Source: Rotaria sp. Silwood1
Taxonomy: Eukaryota > Rotifera > Eurotatoria > Philodinida > Philodinidae
Direction: 5' to 3'
DNA: 64,000 bases
Assembly (NCBI GenBank): GCA_905250075.1
Contig: CAJNOP010000108.1
Location: 520,232-584,231, forward strand
This document shows, piece after piece, positions 38,001-51,528 of this stretch. Each line of letters begins with the position of its first letter. Within the stretch, counting starts at the first letter, position 1. The notes below the pieces were generated by a model, which had not been told where the DNA came from, ran no database searches, and saw nothing but the letters and a program-made list of their open reading frames with translations. The translations under genes were made by a program, and so were the position numbers.

Positions 38001-40568
38001 AAAGTCTTATTCACTTCTATGTATATCTATAGGTTTTCGGAAGTTACTTATTTTAATATGATTGGATAGAATATTAATGAGTCTATCGAACTCTATAGTT
38101 TTTATTTCCATAAATTCTTCACTACTGAGAAAGTTTGATAAATTTTAAAAATTAGCTGAAAATAGATTTCTCTTTGCAACCATTCAGGACCAATTTTTCT
38201 TTGATTTTTGCACCAATTATTAATTATATGAATATTGATATATTGATTTGCAACATTTAACCTTCTGATATTAATGATCCTAAAGGGTCATTACATGAAT
38301 ATTGATACTTGTTAATTTAGCATTAACAAACAGAACATCTGTTATCTTATCAAATCATATATATTTTCTATTTATATTAATGTCTTAACGTTAATGGAAG
38401 TTAAATGATTTTCTAAGAATTTTTTTTAAAGAATATTTTCATTTTTTGCTGAAGAAAAGTTTTGTCTAAGTATCGAATTTTTTTCTTTAGTATATGCTTG
38501 GATAGAGTATCAATTTCTTTATTCATTCATATAATTTTTTATTCAACTTAAATCAAATTTCACAAGAAACCCTATAAAATTGTTTATTTTTTTTTCTCAA
38601 GTACTAGACAAAGTAAATTCTAATAATAAAATTCAATTCGTTTCTTATACTTGAATCAATTTTATTATACATATTTTAATGAGATCGATGATTTTCATCC
38701 AAGACAACCTTCAAGACTAAAGAATTTCATGATAGTGAAATCAAACTGCGCAAAAAATCGACTTGGATTATGATGAAAAATAAATCAATGATTCAATAGA
38801 ATGATCAGTGATCTATCATGCTATATCAATATATTTAGCTTGTAAATTCGCTGGAATAATCGACAAATTTTATATAAAAAAAAAACCTACCGAAATAATA
38901 TAATTATTATGATATTTCTTTTTGTTTGACTGTATCGAAATACAGACAATTCGAGAAGAATAGACACTTTAAAAGCTAAAACTCAATTTTGAAAACCTAA
39001 AGTTCATTCTCTAGATCTCATTTCATTTTTATAGTTTATTGCAAATGAACAGATTTAATTAAGTTTATTGTTGAAATGAAAATTCTGAGTAATATATGAC
39101 ATGCACTTAATAATCAATGGAAAATATAGACTTACGATAAGGTTTAATAACATGATTGAATTCGTTTATTGTTGAATATAATAGAATGTTTTGACTCATA
39201 TTTTATTCATTTATTTTTAATTATTATTCTCTTAACAAAAAAAAAACCAAATTATCAGAAAAGAAGTATTGATTTCAATGGAACAATCATTTGTTCTAAT
39301 GATAATCATAACGTCATTGATAATAAGAAATAATAACTCATGTTTCTATAAAATTTGTTCTTTTCTTTCTATTTCGTTTAAATATACTGATATAAATCTA
39401 GAACAAAACAGGTTGAACAAGTTTGCTTTTTTTGCACTTGAATACCTATTAAGGTTTTCGTAGTATTATGTCCTTGTTACTCGTAGGCGTTTGTATTATA
39501 TTTACATGATGAATCAGGATGATTTCCTTGAGTCATTAGATTGATAATAATCGTAGGCAAGATAACATTCGAGAGTAATCATACAAATGAATGTGTACTC
39601 ATGTGCTCGTAAAATAGAATCAATTAATTTTTAGTCGATAATAGAGTTTTTATTTTGCAAGATTCGAGAAGCTACTTTAAAATGATATGATATATATACA
39701 AAAAAAAAGGGCCTCGTTTGTTATTTATATGGAATACTTATCATTCTTCTGACATCATCGTGAAACAACAAAATAAGCCATTTGCTTAATTCATCATCAC
39801 AATATTGTTATTTCAACTCCAATACATTTACTATTGATACATAAGACAAGTGCGACATCTTATTGAATAATATTCTTTCGTCTAACGTGTTACGATGGAT
39901 TAGACGTTAATCTGTATCCTATTTTTTAAATCTTTCAACTGTTTGAACAGAAGAAAAGTGAACTGAGTGCAATCAAAAGGTTTCTATCAACAAAGAATGG
40001 TTGCGTCAAATCCAATGATCAATAGCCATGAACTTTTATGTTTATTATATATATATATTTATTTATATATTTGCGTATTTGTGATTGATTCCATTCCTAT
40101 CAATATAAATCAGTAGATTCGAAGTGATCTTTGATTTCTATAATTGATCGTATAGACGACTATAATCAGATCATTTGAAATTAAAGAAAGAATAATTAAG
40201 ATAAATTATTAAAACTAGCTTTTATAGCATCAATGCGGAATGAACATTGACCCGGATTAATCGGAGGAAGAACAGAAGTATTCTTATGTTTTTGGTTAGT
40301 ATATTTTGCAGCAGTTTTTTTTCTTTCTGTTGCATCGTATACATTAACAAGGTAGAGCCGATGGTTGACTCATTCATTTTCCCATTCGGGACTATATTTT
40401 TTTTCCTCTCTGTTTTGCATTTTTCTCCGTTAGAACGTCGATTCTCTCACCAACACTATCAAAGCGACTTTTCATCATTATCGTTTTTCTTCTTTTTTTC
40501 TTTCGTTCTGTCCTGTTCTATCTTTGTTGCAATTTTTTTCTATTGAGCGTCTATCCGCCGAATAGCAA

Positions 40569-40590
40569 ATATATATATATATATATATAT
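40569..40590. repeat. (AT)n microsatellite
   Basis: Perfect dinucleotide run directly after the CT-rich block; similar runs occur at 18006-18034 and 57559-57579. Confidence 0.9.
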
Positions 40591-41640
40591 GTAAGACATC
40601 ATAAGAATATTCGAAATGATGTTTTTTTTTGCAAACATCTGAGAAGAATCAATCGATATGATTCTTGACATCTTTGTTTTTTTCACTTCTTTTCTGTCAT
40701 TATTTTTTTATCTATCTATACCATCAACAAGTACATGCACATGCAGAGACGTTAATGACTGCTTTTCTGAGATTGGCAGTTTTTTTTTCTAATTCTTTAT
40801 CGTACATGCTAGCGGCCATTATTATAATTACCGTTATTTGAAAAAAATTTAATATAATACCATTATAATCCTTTTTGCATCTATAATTGTTTATATTAAA
40901 ATCCTGTTGATGAATTAAATCAGAATTTTACTCACTCACCATATTTCATTGTTTGGCGCCTTTTTTTCATTTATTTTAGATCTGCTTTTACTGCTTTCGA
41001 AATTTGCTCTTCATTTTTTTTTCTCTTGTATTCTTTTGCTATTCGTGGTGTCTTTCCGTTAAATCTAATTATGGCTTCATCTTGAACAACAAGTCCCAAT
41101 ATGCATGAAGCGGAAACATATTTGAATAGAAAGTAAGAAAATTAAATGTTTGTATCCTCGAATATATAGTAAATTATTTATTGTAAAAGGATCCTTTTAA
41201 TTAAAAGAAAGAACAAAAAGCTTCACGTCGTGATCGATAGCCTTTTTAAATATTCGATGAAAAATTTAACAAGTCGCACATTTTTTCAATGAAAAAATGC
41301 AAAGTAAATGGTACTTACAATGAAGCAAAAGAAAGATTGTATCGAAATGTACTTTGTTGTGAAAAAAAAAACCTTTTGAGTGTCCAATATATAAGAAAAA
41401 AGTATTCGTACAATATTCTCAATCGAATATTGTATGTTACATCATACATTCACATCATATGTCTGTAACTTATTTGTTCTGTTCTCTAAATCTTTTCGTC
41501 AAATATATAGACCTGAAGCAATTCGGTGATCAATGTTTGTTTTTACTATTTGAGAGATTGTTATACATACTTTGAGTACACCTCGTTTCTCAAGGTATTT
41601 ATAATAGTGAAAAAAAAAATATTCAAATCAAATCAGAAGT

Positions 41641-44600
41641 ATGACATATACTGATTGTGAGCATGCTATCAGCGTCCGAGTAGAATTTCATAGTGAAAAA
41701 TGGATTCGAATGTAAGAAATAAATGATTATTATCAGTAATTGATGTTTTTTTAAATAGATATTCAACATTTGTTGTTAAATATTCATGGTGTTTTTTATT
41801 ACTTGGATTGATTATTTGTTTTGCACTTGGCTTATCAGCGGTTCTTTTACGTGATTTACCTGATTTTAATGATCCAACGAAAGTAACATATTTCATTTAG
41901 AAAAATGAATAATAAACAAATTATTTTTATTTTTATTTCAAAGGGTTTTGTTCCACGAGGTAAAAACACATTAACATCTAAATTATTCGTTTTGGAACGA
42001 GTGAAAAATGAACTTGATAAACAAATGTTAGCTGCAAAAGTGGTTGATAATAAGAAAGTGTCATCATCATTGAATATCAATAAAGAAGAAGAAGAAGATG
42101 AAGATGCCGATTATGATGATAACTTAAATGAATCATATCTTCTAGAAGATCTTAGAAATAGTTTGGATTCTTGTGCCTTTTTATCGAGCGATCAAAATAA
42201 ATGTTTAACCAATAAACAAGTATATGAATTATTACATAACCAAAGCGATTTAATTAGATTTTCTAAAACAATCGAACAACAAATGAATAAGCCACATGAA
42301 CAAATATGTACATCAATTGATTTAAGTTCGTTTTATTTTTCAATTTTTCAAAATTGTAATTATTCAAAACCCTTTTTGTAATCTGTTTCTTGTTTTTTTA
42401 GATCGTCATTATGAAGTTTATTTCGAATCAAGTAATAAGTCTATACCAAATTTATTAACAATCAACAATCTTTTATCACTGTGTAAAAAACAAAATAATC
42501 TTCTTAAATTATTTCAATTAGATTCAACATGCCATTATACATTACCACAAATGATTTCTTATTTTTCAAATAAATCAAATTGTTCTGAACTAAATGAAAA
42601 TGATATAACATATTTTATATATCGTATGCAACGTTGTCATCAATTATATAATACTGGTCTGATACGTTTAGCTGGTTTAAAACGTTATCGTTTTAAACCA
42701 ATTGAATTATTTGAATATGATTCTTGTTTTCGATATAATTTTACATTTTTAACATTAGAATATTTATTAGATAAAACATTTTTAACAACGAATGAAACAC
42801 GTTATACAGCTATGTGGTTTTTAAAACCTAAAAAACCTAAAAAATCCTTAAATGGTAGTGAAATTCATACAGCTAATTCTGCATATGATCTTTTTATTAA
42901 ACATTTTTATCGTAATCCAAAATTTGATGATGGTTGGACAAGAATATCGGCATTAAATTTGTTAGATATAAGAATTTCAACAGCAATGAAACAAATTCGT
43001 GCTGATATGTTTTTTGTTATTTTAGCAATATCATTAATTGTTGGTGTAAGTTTCTTTTATCATGAAAAACAAACAAACAAACAATATTCTTTTTTCTTTT
43101 CTTTTTTTTTTTTTAAGGTAACAATTATTTATCTTCGTTCAATAACTGTTGCGTTAATGACCAATGTTTGCGTTGTTTTTTCATTTGCTTGTGCTTATTT
43201 TTCATATAAAATAGCATTAGGTATTGATTTATTTCCATATATTAATTTAATGGCAACATTTATATTAATTGGTATATCATGTGATAATGTATTTGTTATA
43301 TTTGATGCATGGTATTCAGAAAAATTAGATATTTATAATCAAGCACGTTTACAAAATCGTTCTATTGAATTTTATGGTAAATTAACTAAACAACAAGAAC
43401 AACAATATCATCGTGATCGTGATAATACATCAAATGGTATTAGAAAAAAATTAACAAATAAAAATAATCATGAACAAGATGGTAATCAATTAGAAGACAA
43501 TGAAAATAATGAACAAGAAGAAGACGAAGAATATTTTGATCGTATTAAAAATCCTGATTTAATAAGAATGATGAAAGTTAATGATGAACAAATGATACAA
43601 ATGATGGGTGGACTTTTAAGACATGCAGCTGCTAGTGTTTTTGTTACAAGTTTTACAACAACAGCTGCATTTTTTACGAATATGATTACACGTATTGCTT
43701 ATGTACAATTGTTTGGGTTATTTATGGTAAGTTTTAATTGAAAACAAATTCATAATAAAAATATTTTCATTTTCTTTTAAACTATTAATGTACTTTTGAA
43801 GATAACATTTCAAAAGTATTTTTAATGATTGATTATCTATTGTTGAATATAGTATATCTGTAGATTAAATGTCTTATGTGAAATGACCTTTAAATTTTGA
43901 ACTATACTTTGTGTTTTTTTTTGTAAAAGTAATAATTATATTGCGTTCGTTTCTTCTATTGTTGCATTGCGTGACAATATCTTTTATTCTTTTATTCTTT
44001 CTTATTAGAAATCAAAGTATCGGAATTCTATTCAATTTATATTGTGAGAAAATCCTGATGTTAGAAGATGACAAAGAATAAATCTACAGTGGTGCAGAAA
44101 AGAAAGACATATGAGACGTAAATCACAAAAGGAAGACAAAAAAAAAAGATTTCTTCTTTGAAAAAGAATAGAATAACATCCATAAAGATAACTCAAAAAA
44201 GGTGCATCTTTCGAACTTTGAGCAATAATTTATCAATAAAAATAATAAATAAAAAAACAGCTATCTTTATGGCACACTAAAATTGCGCATAGAATTTTTA
44301 AATATTCATTAAAAATTTGTGTTAACATAAGAAAAACTTGAATTTCTATCTTTTATTATTTAGGGATTTTGTATATTATTTAATTTTCTAATGAATATAA
44401 CAATGATTGTATCATTTGTAATTGTTTATGAAAAATTTTGTGAACCATTATCAGCACGTTTGGGTTTATTTAATCATTTTCCATCATTATTTGATAAAGT
44501 TTTATCAACATTAACACGTCTTAGTCATGTTATATTTGCTGTGTATATACCACGTTTAATAATAAAACTTCGTTATCTAATGATAATCATATTTTTTATA

Positions 44601-47600
44601 TTTGGTATAATTGGTTTAATCATTGTTTTTTATCATCCAAAATTATCACCACCAAAATCTCGTCGTTATCAATTTTTTCAATTAACACATCCATTTGAAC
44701 GTTTTGAATATCAAATGCGTGATCAATTTTTATCATATATTAATGAAGATAAAGAAAATGTTACTAATCCATTATTAATATTTATATTTGGTATTGAAGA
44801 TACTGATTTAATACATCCATTTTATCCTGAAGATGGAAAAATAAATCAAAATAAACAAAATTTAATTTATAATAAAAATATTGATTTTTATGATCCAAAT
44901 ATTTTACGATGGTTTGATATATTTTTAAAAGATCTTAATCGAAGTGATTTATTTATTAATGTTCAACAAACATATTCACAATGGTTAACTATTGGTAAGA
45001 TGAAAATTTAAAAAAAAAGAATTTGTTTTTTTTTTCTTAGTCTCATTATTATTAATTATTTGTTTGTGTCTAGGTCAATTATTACGTGGATTTGTAACTT
45101 CAACTAAAGAAAAATCGTTACCATTAAATGATCAAGAATTTTTTGTTCCATCAACACGTAATCAAACAATTCTTGCAATGGAACGTCTATTTAATTTATT
45201 TAAAGGATCAAATAAATTTCAATCAGCAAATGATATGACACGTGGAAATGAAAATTATCGTATTGGATTTTTACCTGATAGTAAAACACAAGAAATACGT
45301 GCATTTTTATTTACTGTTAATATGAATGTTACATTTAATTCATATGCTGTGCAAGATGTTTATTATAATAAATTACAGACTTATTTTCAAAAACGTTTAG
45401 AACAATTAAGATTATCGGAAGGTCCTAATGGGCATGTTTATAAACAAGTTAAACACGGGTAAAAGAAAATTGAAAAATTTTTTCTTCAATGAATTTTATA
45501 TTTATGATTATACTTAATTGAATCGAAAAATTTAAGGACAATCTTCGTACAGATTAAATTGTATTTTCTTTATAAGAATTTTTGGTTGAACTATTCAAGC
45601 TTTCCCTATAACTATAATAAATAAAACCAATCGATTAGATCAGAGCAAATATTCTAAATTTAATGAAATTGATTCAGAAGTGTGAGATTTCTCACTGAAT
45701 ATTTTCAAACATTCTTTTTTATTAGATTAGCTGTAGGGTAGAGTTCATCAAGTCCTATCGAACCCAGTTGAGTTCTGGTCTGAAAACTTTATCGGCTACG
45801 CCCACAAAATCTTTGATCCGATGGTCTCTCTACTGTAGATTCAAGTAAAATTTTACTTTATCGACTGAAAATATTAAATCTATTTTTGTGAATTCACAGA
45901 TTCGATCGGCATATTTTCAAGAACTATGCAAATGAAGAAAGTTATCATCAACAAAAAAAAAATAAGATGAAAATTAGTTTTCATCTTATTCTTTTTTTTT
46001 TTATATCTAGAAATCTGAAACATAAATGTCTGAATCAAATATTCAAAATATAGAAATATTACTATTGATATAAAAAATTGAAAACTTTGGAATCGATATC
46101 GATAATTGCGAGTCTACTATTCTTAAATTTTTTCAACATTCAGATAACAACAAAAAAAATATGTTCATCTGTTTTTACTAAACATTTCATGTTTGTTTTT
46201 TTCTTTTTATTCATTTAGTTGGTTTGTTTCTCCTCAATTTTTATTCTATGACTTAATGCGTGAAGTTATACGTGGTACATATACATCATTAATTTTTTCA
46301 ATGCTATTTGCATTTGTTGTTCTCTTGTTAACATCTGGAAATGTTATAATAACAATTTATGCTATGTTGACTATAGTATTTATTATAGCTGATACAGTGG
46401 CTATATTTGTTTTATGTGGTTGGGAATTAAATATACTTGAAACAATTATTATTATTATGAGTGTTGGTTTAAGTGTGGATTTTAGTAAGATAATTTTTTC
46501 TTTTTAACCTTTTCTTTTTCTAACTAATTTTTTAATATTAATTTAGCTGTACACTATGGTGTTGCTTATATTAAAGCAGATTGGAAAAAAAATGAAACTT
46601 ATATTAAACGATCATCAAAATCATTACATTTACTTAATAATAATCATAAAGAAAAGTTTGAAATAGACAAAACTATTATAGACAATGAACATTCAAATAA
46701 AAAAGAAACATTATTTCAACGTATTAAAAAACAACATCAATATGGAAATATACAACGTTTTCGTCGAATTAAAAATAGTCTTATTCGTGTTGGTTCAGCT
46801 GTATTTATAGCTGGTTTTACATCATTTCTTGCTGGTTTATCAATGGCACCAAGTAAATTAACATCATTTTCACAAATGGGATTTTTTCTTATGTTAATTA
46901 TGTTTATAAGTTGGTTATTTGCAACATGGTTTTTCTTACCATTACTTTCATTTATTGGACCTATTGATAAATTTGGTGATATACCGTAAGAAATCAAAAT
47001 AAATCTTTTCTAACGAGCATATAGACATGACATATTTTCTGCCAAAAACGATTTTTTTTCCTAGAAATATTAGCTTTTTTGTACTCAAAAATAAGATCGA
47101 TAAAAGAAAAGAAGACCATTCATGATAGATGATCCCTTTGAAAAAGCTTGTTCTATTAAAAAGATGCAATTTTACACATTGGTTCTAAATATGTATTAAG
47201 TTTTCTTTCAAAATGCCTCTGTGGAAAATAAATCGTAAAGAAATTTTAGCAGCTAAGACTTTTAGTAAAACTTTTACCTCAATCCAAAAGCATTTGTTCT
47301 AACTGGGTGTACATCTCAGATATAGAAGAATATTTTCTCAAAGTTTCGTCGATATTAGATTAGTTTGAAAAACTGACGGTCAAGATTTCTCAAGACATCT
47401 TTTCGGAAAACGCTTAGCGTAATAAGAATAATTGCATTTTTTAGAACAAAAAATTTTCTTGTAAATCGATTGTTTCACACTAAGTATGATTTATTATCCA
47501 ACTCTTTTTAAAAAATGATATTTCTGTCTAGATTTACTGAAATGAGACTTATTTTTGCGAATAAGTTTCTCCAATGAATTTACCAGTTGGGGCAAACTTT

Positions 47601-47879
47601 TTTTTTTCACCAGAAAACTGATCGTTAATGAAAGTTTATAAATTATTAATCGAATATCGAAAAGGTCACTTTGATTTTTTTTTTTCATCTAATATTCACT
47701 TCTGTGTTGCGAACTAAGAAATCTCTTTTCAATGTTTTGTTTTTATTTGATTTATTAGACTTGGTAAATTATGTCGATGTAGTAAATTATCATCATCAAC
47801 TGTAATACAATCAGTTTCAATAAATGATAATGAAGAAAATATACATGAAGAACAAAGTTTAAAAAATGAAATCAATTGA
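41641..47879 (+). CDS. DISP: Dispatched-like RND transporter (sterol-sensing domain protein)
   Basis: Exons 41641-41711, 41759-41882, 41944-42325, 42402-43045, 43118-43726, 44364-44994, 45074-45458, 46219-46484, 46547-46985 and 47759-47879 join in frame to 1223 residues. Dispatched proteins use a sodium gradient to release lipid-modified Hedgehog ligands; in animals without classic Hedgehog they may export other lipidated or sterol-linked cargo. Seen: TM1 (YSWCFLLLGLIICFALGL) followed by LPDFNDPTKGFVPRG, the family's DF.DP..GFE.RGT region; a large glycosylated loop; a six-helix SSD-like block with IGISCDNVFVIFDAW; HAAASVFVTSFTTTAAFFTN; a second loop; TM7-12 with MSVGLSVDFTVHYGVAY, diagnostic for Dispatched rather than Patched; then RVGSAVFIAGFTSFLAG and a short cytosolic tail. 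The usual Asp-Asp pair in TM4 is Asp-Asn. The start ATG is the first in frame and gives about 24 residues before TM1; an upstream exon is possible. AATAAA lies at 47973-47978. Confidence 0.9.
43727..44363 (+). other. Dispatched-like gene intron 5
   Basis: About 640 nt with GTAAGT donor and TTTAG acceptor; AT-rich, nothing else recognised. Confidence 0.6.
45459..46218 (+). other. Dispatched-like gene intron 7
   Basis: About 760 nt, containing a perfect short hairpin at 45961-45990 flanked by A- and T-runs. No exon-like sequence. Confidence 0.6.
45961..45990. repeat. Perfect 13-bp hairpin
   Basis: AATAAGATGAAAA and its exact complement are separated by a 4-nt TTAG loop. An A-run precedes and a T-run follows, so the pairing can extend further. 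Confidence 0.85.
46986..47758 (+). other. Dispatched-like gene intron 9
   Basis: About 770 nt between a GTAAGA donor and a TTAG acceptor. No internal feature recognised. Confidence 0.6.
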
Positions 47880-47972
47880 TACAGAATTTATTAAATTTAT
47901 ATATATATATATATTTATTTATTTACTTAAGATACCATTTGTCTTTCGTTAATCTCGAATTAAAAGAAACAA

Positions 47973-47978
47973 AATAAA
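47973..47978 (+). promoter_or_regulatory. Candidate poly(A) signal (Dispatched-like gene)
   Basis: AATAAA 94 nt after the stop codon at 47879. Confidence 0.5.
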
Positions 47979-48760
47979 ACGGAAATATTTGCATCTGAAG
48001 ATATATATTTATTTTACAAAAAAAAATTTCGGGTGCTCATTGTTTTTTCATTTGTAATGAGATCAGATATTCATATATTTCCTTTGATGTTTTTTTTTTC
48101 TTTTCTGCATTTTTTTGCGTTTATTTGACATTCATTAAATATATGTTTTTGTTTATTGAGGATGTTTTTATATCTACATATAGATATCGTCATATAGAAA
48201 TTTTTTGTTTTTTGTTCTCGTTTAATTAAATCAATGTCGTGTATTCAAAATGAATAGTTTCATTTTATCATATCTAGATATTTTGTTGTCAACAGTTGTT
48301 CTTCTAGTTTTTTTTTTTCAAAAAATAAATAAATAAATATTTTATCATTATTGTAACAGTACTATGAACATTTTTGAAAATTTTTTTACTATTAGACATA
48401 AATGATTTGATACAGTTTCTTTTGATTTATTAATAATAGACATTAGTAGAATAGTTATATTCTTAAAGGATTGCAATCGTGCATGTATATTGCATAATTA
48501 ATGTAAGTGATAATTTTTTTTTTTTTGCTATTCATATTTATGTGATAGATGTTATATTTATTTGATTTTGAACAGATATTTGACATTGAATGAGAATATA
48601 ATGTTAGTTTTATGCTAATTGTATTATGTGTTTACAAAAATGTTTTATTAGATGATTGGTATTGCTACATATAATTACTAATGATTCATTCGAAATAATG
48701 GTAATGTGCAAGATATTGAATCAATTTATTGGTTTTCTTTTTATTTCACTAATATGTATT

Positions 48761-48893
48761 GGAAAGGTCACGATGTACTTCTGTTTAAACTGATAGATGA
48801 GTAAATAGTCTAAGAGACCTAATCGTATTAACCTGTTTATATTATATCTATCAGTGTCACCATGGTATACTTATACAGATTATTGACCTTTCC
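48761..48893. mobile_element. MITE-like element with 10-bp terminal inverted repeats
   Basis: GGAAAGGTCA at 48761-48770 and its exact complement TGACCTTTCC at 48884-48893. A second complementary pair inside, ACTGATAGAT at 48789-48798 and ATCTATCAGT at 48846-48855, is placed nearly symmetrically, so the 133-nt unit can fold. No target-site duplication is evident, so a structured regulatory element is also possible. Confidence 0.5.
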
Positions 48894-51528
48894 TCTTTTG
48901 TCAGTAGGTACGAATATTCTTTCAACGTCAATTATTTATCAAGTGATGATATAACGATAGTGACGCATGCGTCATACAAACAAACAACAATAAATTAAGA
49001 ATGAGATAAACATGCATGAAATGTTCGTAGCATTAAAAAAATACTTTGTATAAAATGTCATCACGCCTACTTGTATAAATATTCACATAATAGTGATCAT
49101 GTATCTTACATAGATTAATATTTCTTTTTATTTTAATTCAAAAAGATTTCTATTATTGATGTACTTTAATAAATGATGAAATAGAAAAATTAAAGCAAAA
49201 AAAGAAACAAATAGAACAAATCATGCTTGTTTATTCTTGTATATATATCGATTATTAATGTCATTCTATTTATGCATGTGTCAATATCATACTTTCATTT
49301 ATTGTTATGCAAGTTATGAAAGTGCAAACGTATCGAATGTACTAGTGTGCTTCAAAGATAACAGCACTTAAAGAATCGGACAAAGTATACAATGATCCTA
49401 CTAGTTGCGAATGCTCAGTGTAAAAGAATAAAAATAGCTTGATGCAATATAGAATTTAAAAAAATCAATGAACACTATGGAATAGAAATAAAATAAAAGT
49501 GAAATATTTTTCATATAAAAATGAAACAATTGAAAGAATAAGTCAGTTAATCATTAAATACTAATATCAGCAGTTATATTTACCTCTGTTTATGTTTTAT
49601 CTATCCTTATAGTGAATTTGAATATGAAACGACAATTCCATTTCTTGCTCGTACAGTAATTTGATACTTAATTTGTCTTCGAAAATAAATCAATGTTGAA
49701 AATCCAAAGAATTTTACTATAAAATTTTACGAAAGAATTCATGTGTCAAAGTTTTTCATCATTTCAATCTACATATTTGTGATATACTGTTCTGTATAAA
49801 CAGAAGTGTTCCCAATGTTACCAAAGTTAGAGACAGAGAGTCGAGAATCAAGGGAGCTGATTCAAAAATATTTTGATAAAGATGATTGAATCTTGCGGCC
49901 TAGTCTAAAAGCTTTTTTTTGAAATCGATTAGCGAAAAAACAATGGAGCTCTACTGGAGAAAAACAAACATTTTTCAAGATTGAAAAAAAGTAATTTCTC
50001 GACTCCCAGCTGGAGACATCCATCCTGTATATACAGTAATGATTTGAAGTACATTCATTTATATCAATACAATTTATTTTTGGTTCTCTGTTCTCAGCAA
50101 AACAAACTGTTGAGATCCATAGTATAAAACTTGAAAAATAAATTCATTTATTGAACAGCAATTTAAATATTTGACTACAATATTACAGTAAATATGCTAA
50201 GTTTGAGGCAAACGCATGTCTGAATTTTATATTATGGCGAATGTCACAACTCGACACTCTTTGGAGAATTAATCAATCAAACAACACAAAGGTCTGAACG
50301 CTGATTGCATATTTATTTTATACATAAAACAAGAATAAAATTTGTTTGAACGTTCTATTTGAAAGCTCTTTAATGGCCTACATTTTTTAAAAGCTGTTTT
50401 ATTCTTAATTCTTTTTGAAAACTATATGAAATCCTTTATGTTGTAATTATAAAATGTTGAATTGATAGAAATTTCTTTTTACCAATTTCATTGTACTCCA
50501 TCGTGTGATGATTGTTGTTATATTTATATAGTGATGTACTTCTTGACGCTCTCATCTAGGTCTTATTTCTAGCCGTTATAAATCTTGTGTCACAATATAA
50601 TTAGTTTTCTGTCAAAGTGTTTTTTTAACAAGTGGAATAAATTTACGATAAAATTGTTTTTATGACTTATGTTTAAATGAGTTATAGGTTATTGAGTTCA
50701 ATCGACAATTTGATTCTCATAGTTGATGAAATAATGTTACTAGAATTTCGGTTATTAGAATTATTTTAAAATTCTAACAATCCGTTCATTTTTGATTTGC
50801 AATATTTCATAGAAGTCTTAACTACGAAAATATTCAAAGGTAAGACGAATATCGAGAAACATTACATTAAAATTAATTATTCATTATTTTTATAATGCAT
50901 ATATGAAGGAAGACAGACAAATAGACATTATTTCATAATCTGTGCCAGTAAAATTTTGTCTTTTTTTCCTGTAATATCTAGCGTCATCTACTTGGAAATA
51001 ATCAATGCGTAAAAAAAAAAAGAATATATCCCTGATTGGTATAAAAATTCTCAAGAATCTATTGGTACGCACATGATTTTAACAGGTAATTGGTATTATA
51101 TAACATATGGATTGTAGCGCTATAAATTCAAAGTTTAAATTATACGAATCTCGAAGGTTATTTCGAATTGTTGAATTTTTAATTGGTCAAAATGTTTTTA
51201 TTCAACCAATAAAATTCATAAAACGGCTAACTATTCATGCTAATTGAATTGTAAGTGTCTGTTGTTTTTTGCTTATGTCTATCTATATGTTTGTTTTCCT
51301 CTAATGTCTTGTATCACTTCATTATTTTGTGATTAAATTTTTTGAATAAATATTATTCTCGTAAGTAAAAATAAATTATTATATTTTATCTTTTATGATA
51401 AAAAATTCTTATTCATAAAATCTTTTCCATCTAGATTAATACATACATATATATATATATATTTTTTGTTTTGTTTCTGTTATTTCCTCTAATGTCATAA
51501 GATTATTTGTTCATATAAAACTTTTTGT

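Larger units (their letters stand above)
34794..41640. other. Long gene-free stretch upstream of the Dispatched-like gene
   Basis: About 6.8 kb. RAB3GAP2 3' UTR occupies the left end (AATAAA at 35018-35023). From about 40250 to 40560 there is a CT-rich, CpG-containing block followed by an (AT)n run at 40569-40590, resembling the blocks upstream of other genes here. Everything between is AT-rich with no supported exon, RNA gene or mobile-element ORF. Confidence 0.45.
47880..51528. other. Intergenic region between the Dispatched-like and CDK12/13 genes
   Basis: Dispatched-like 3' UTR at the left (AATAAA 47973-47978). A small MITE-like hairpin sits at 48761-48893. An AT run lies at about 51449-51461 shortly before the kinase start. 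No gene recognised. Confidence 0.45.
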
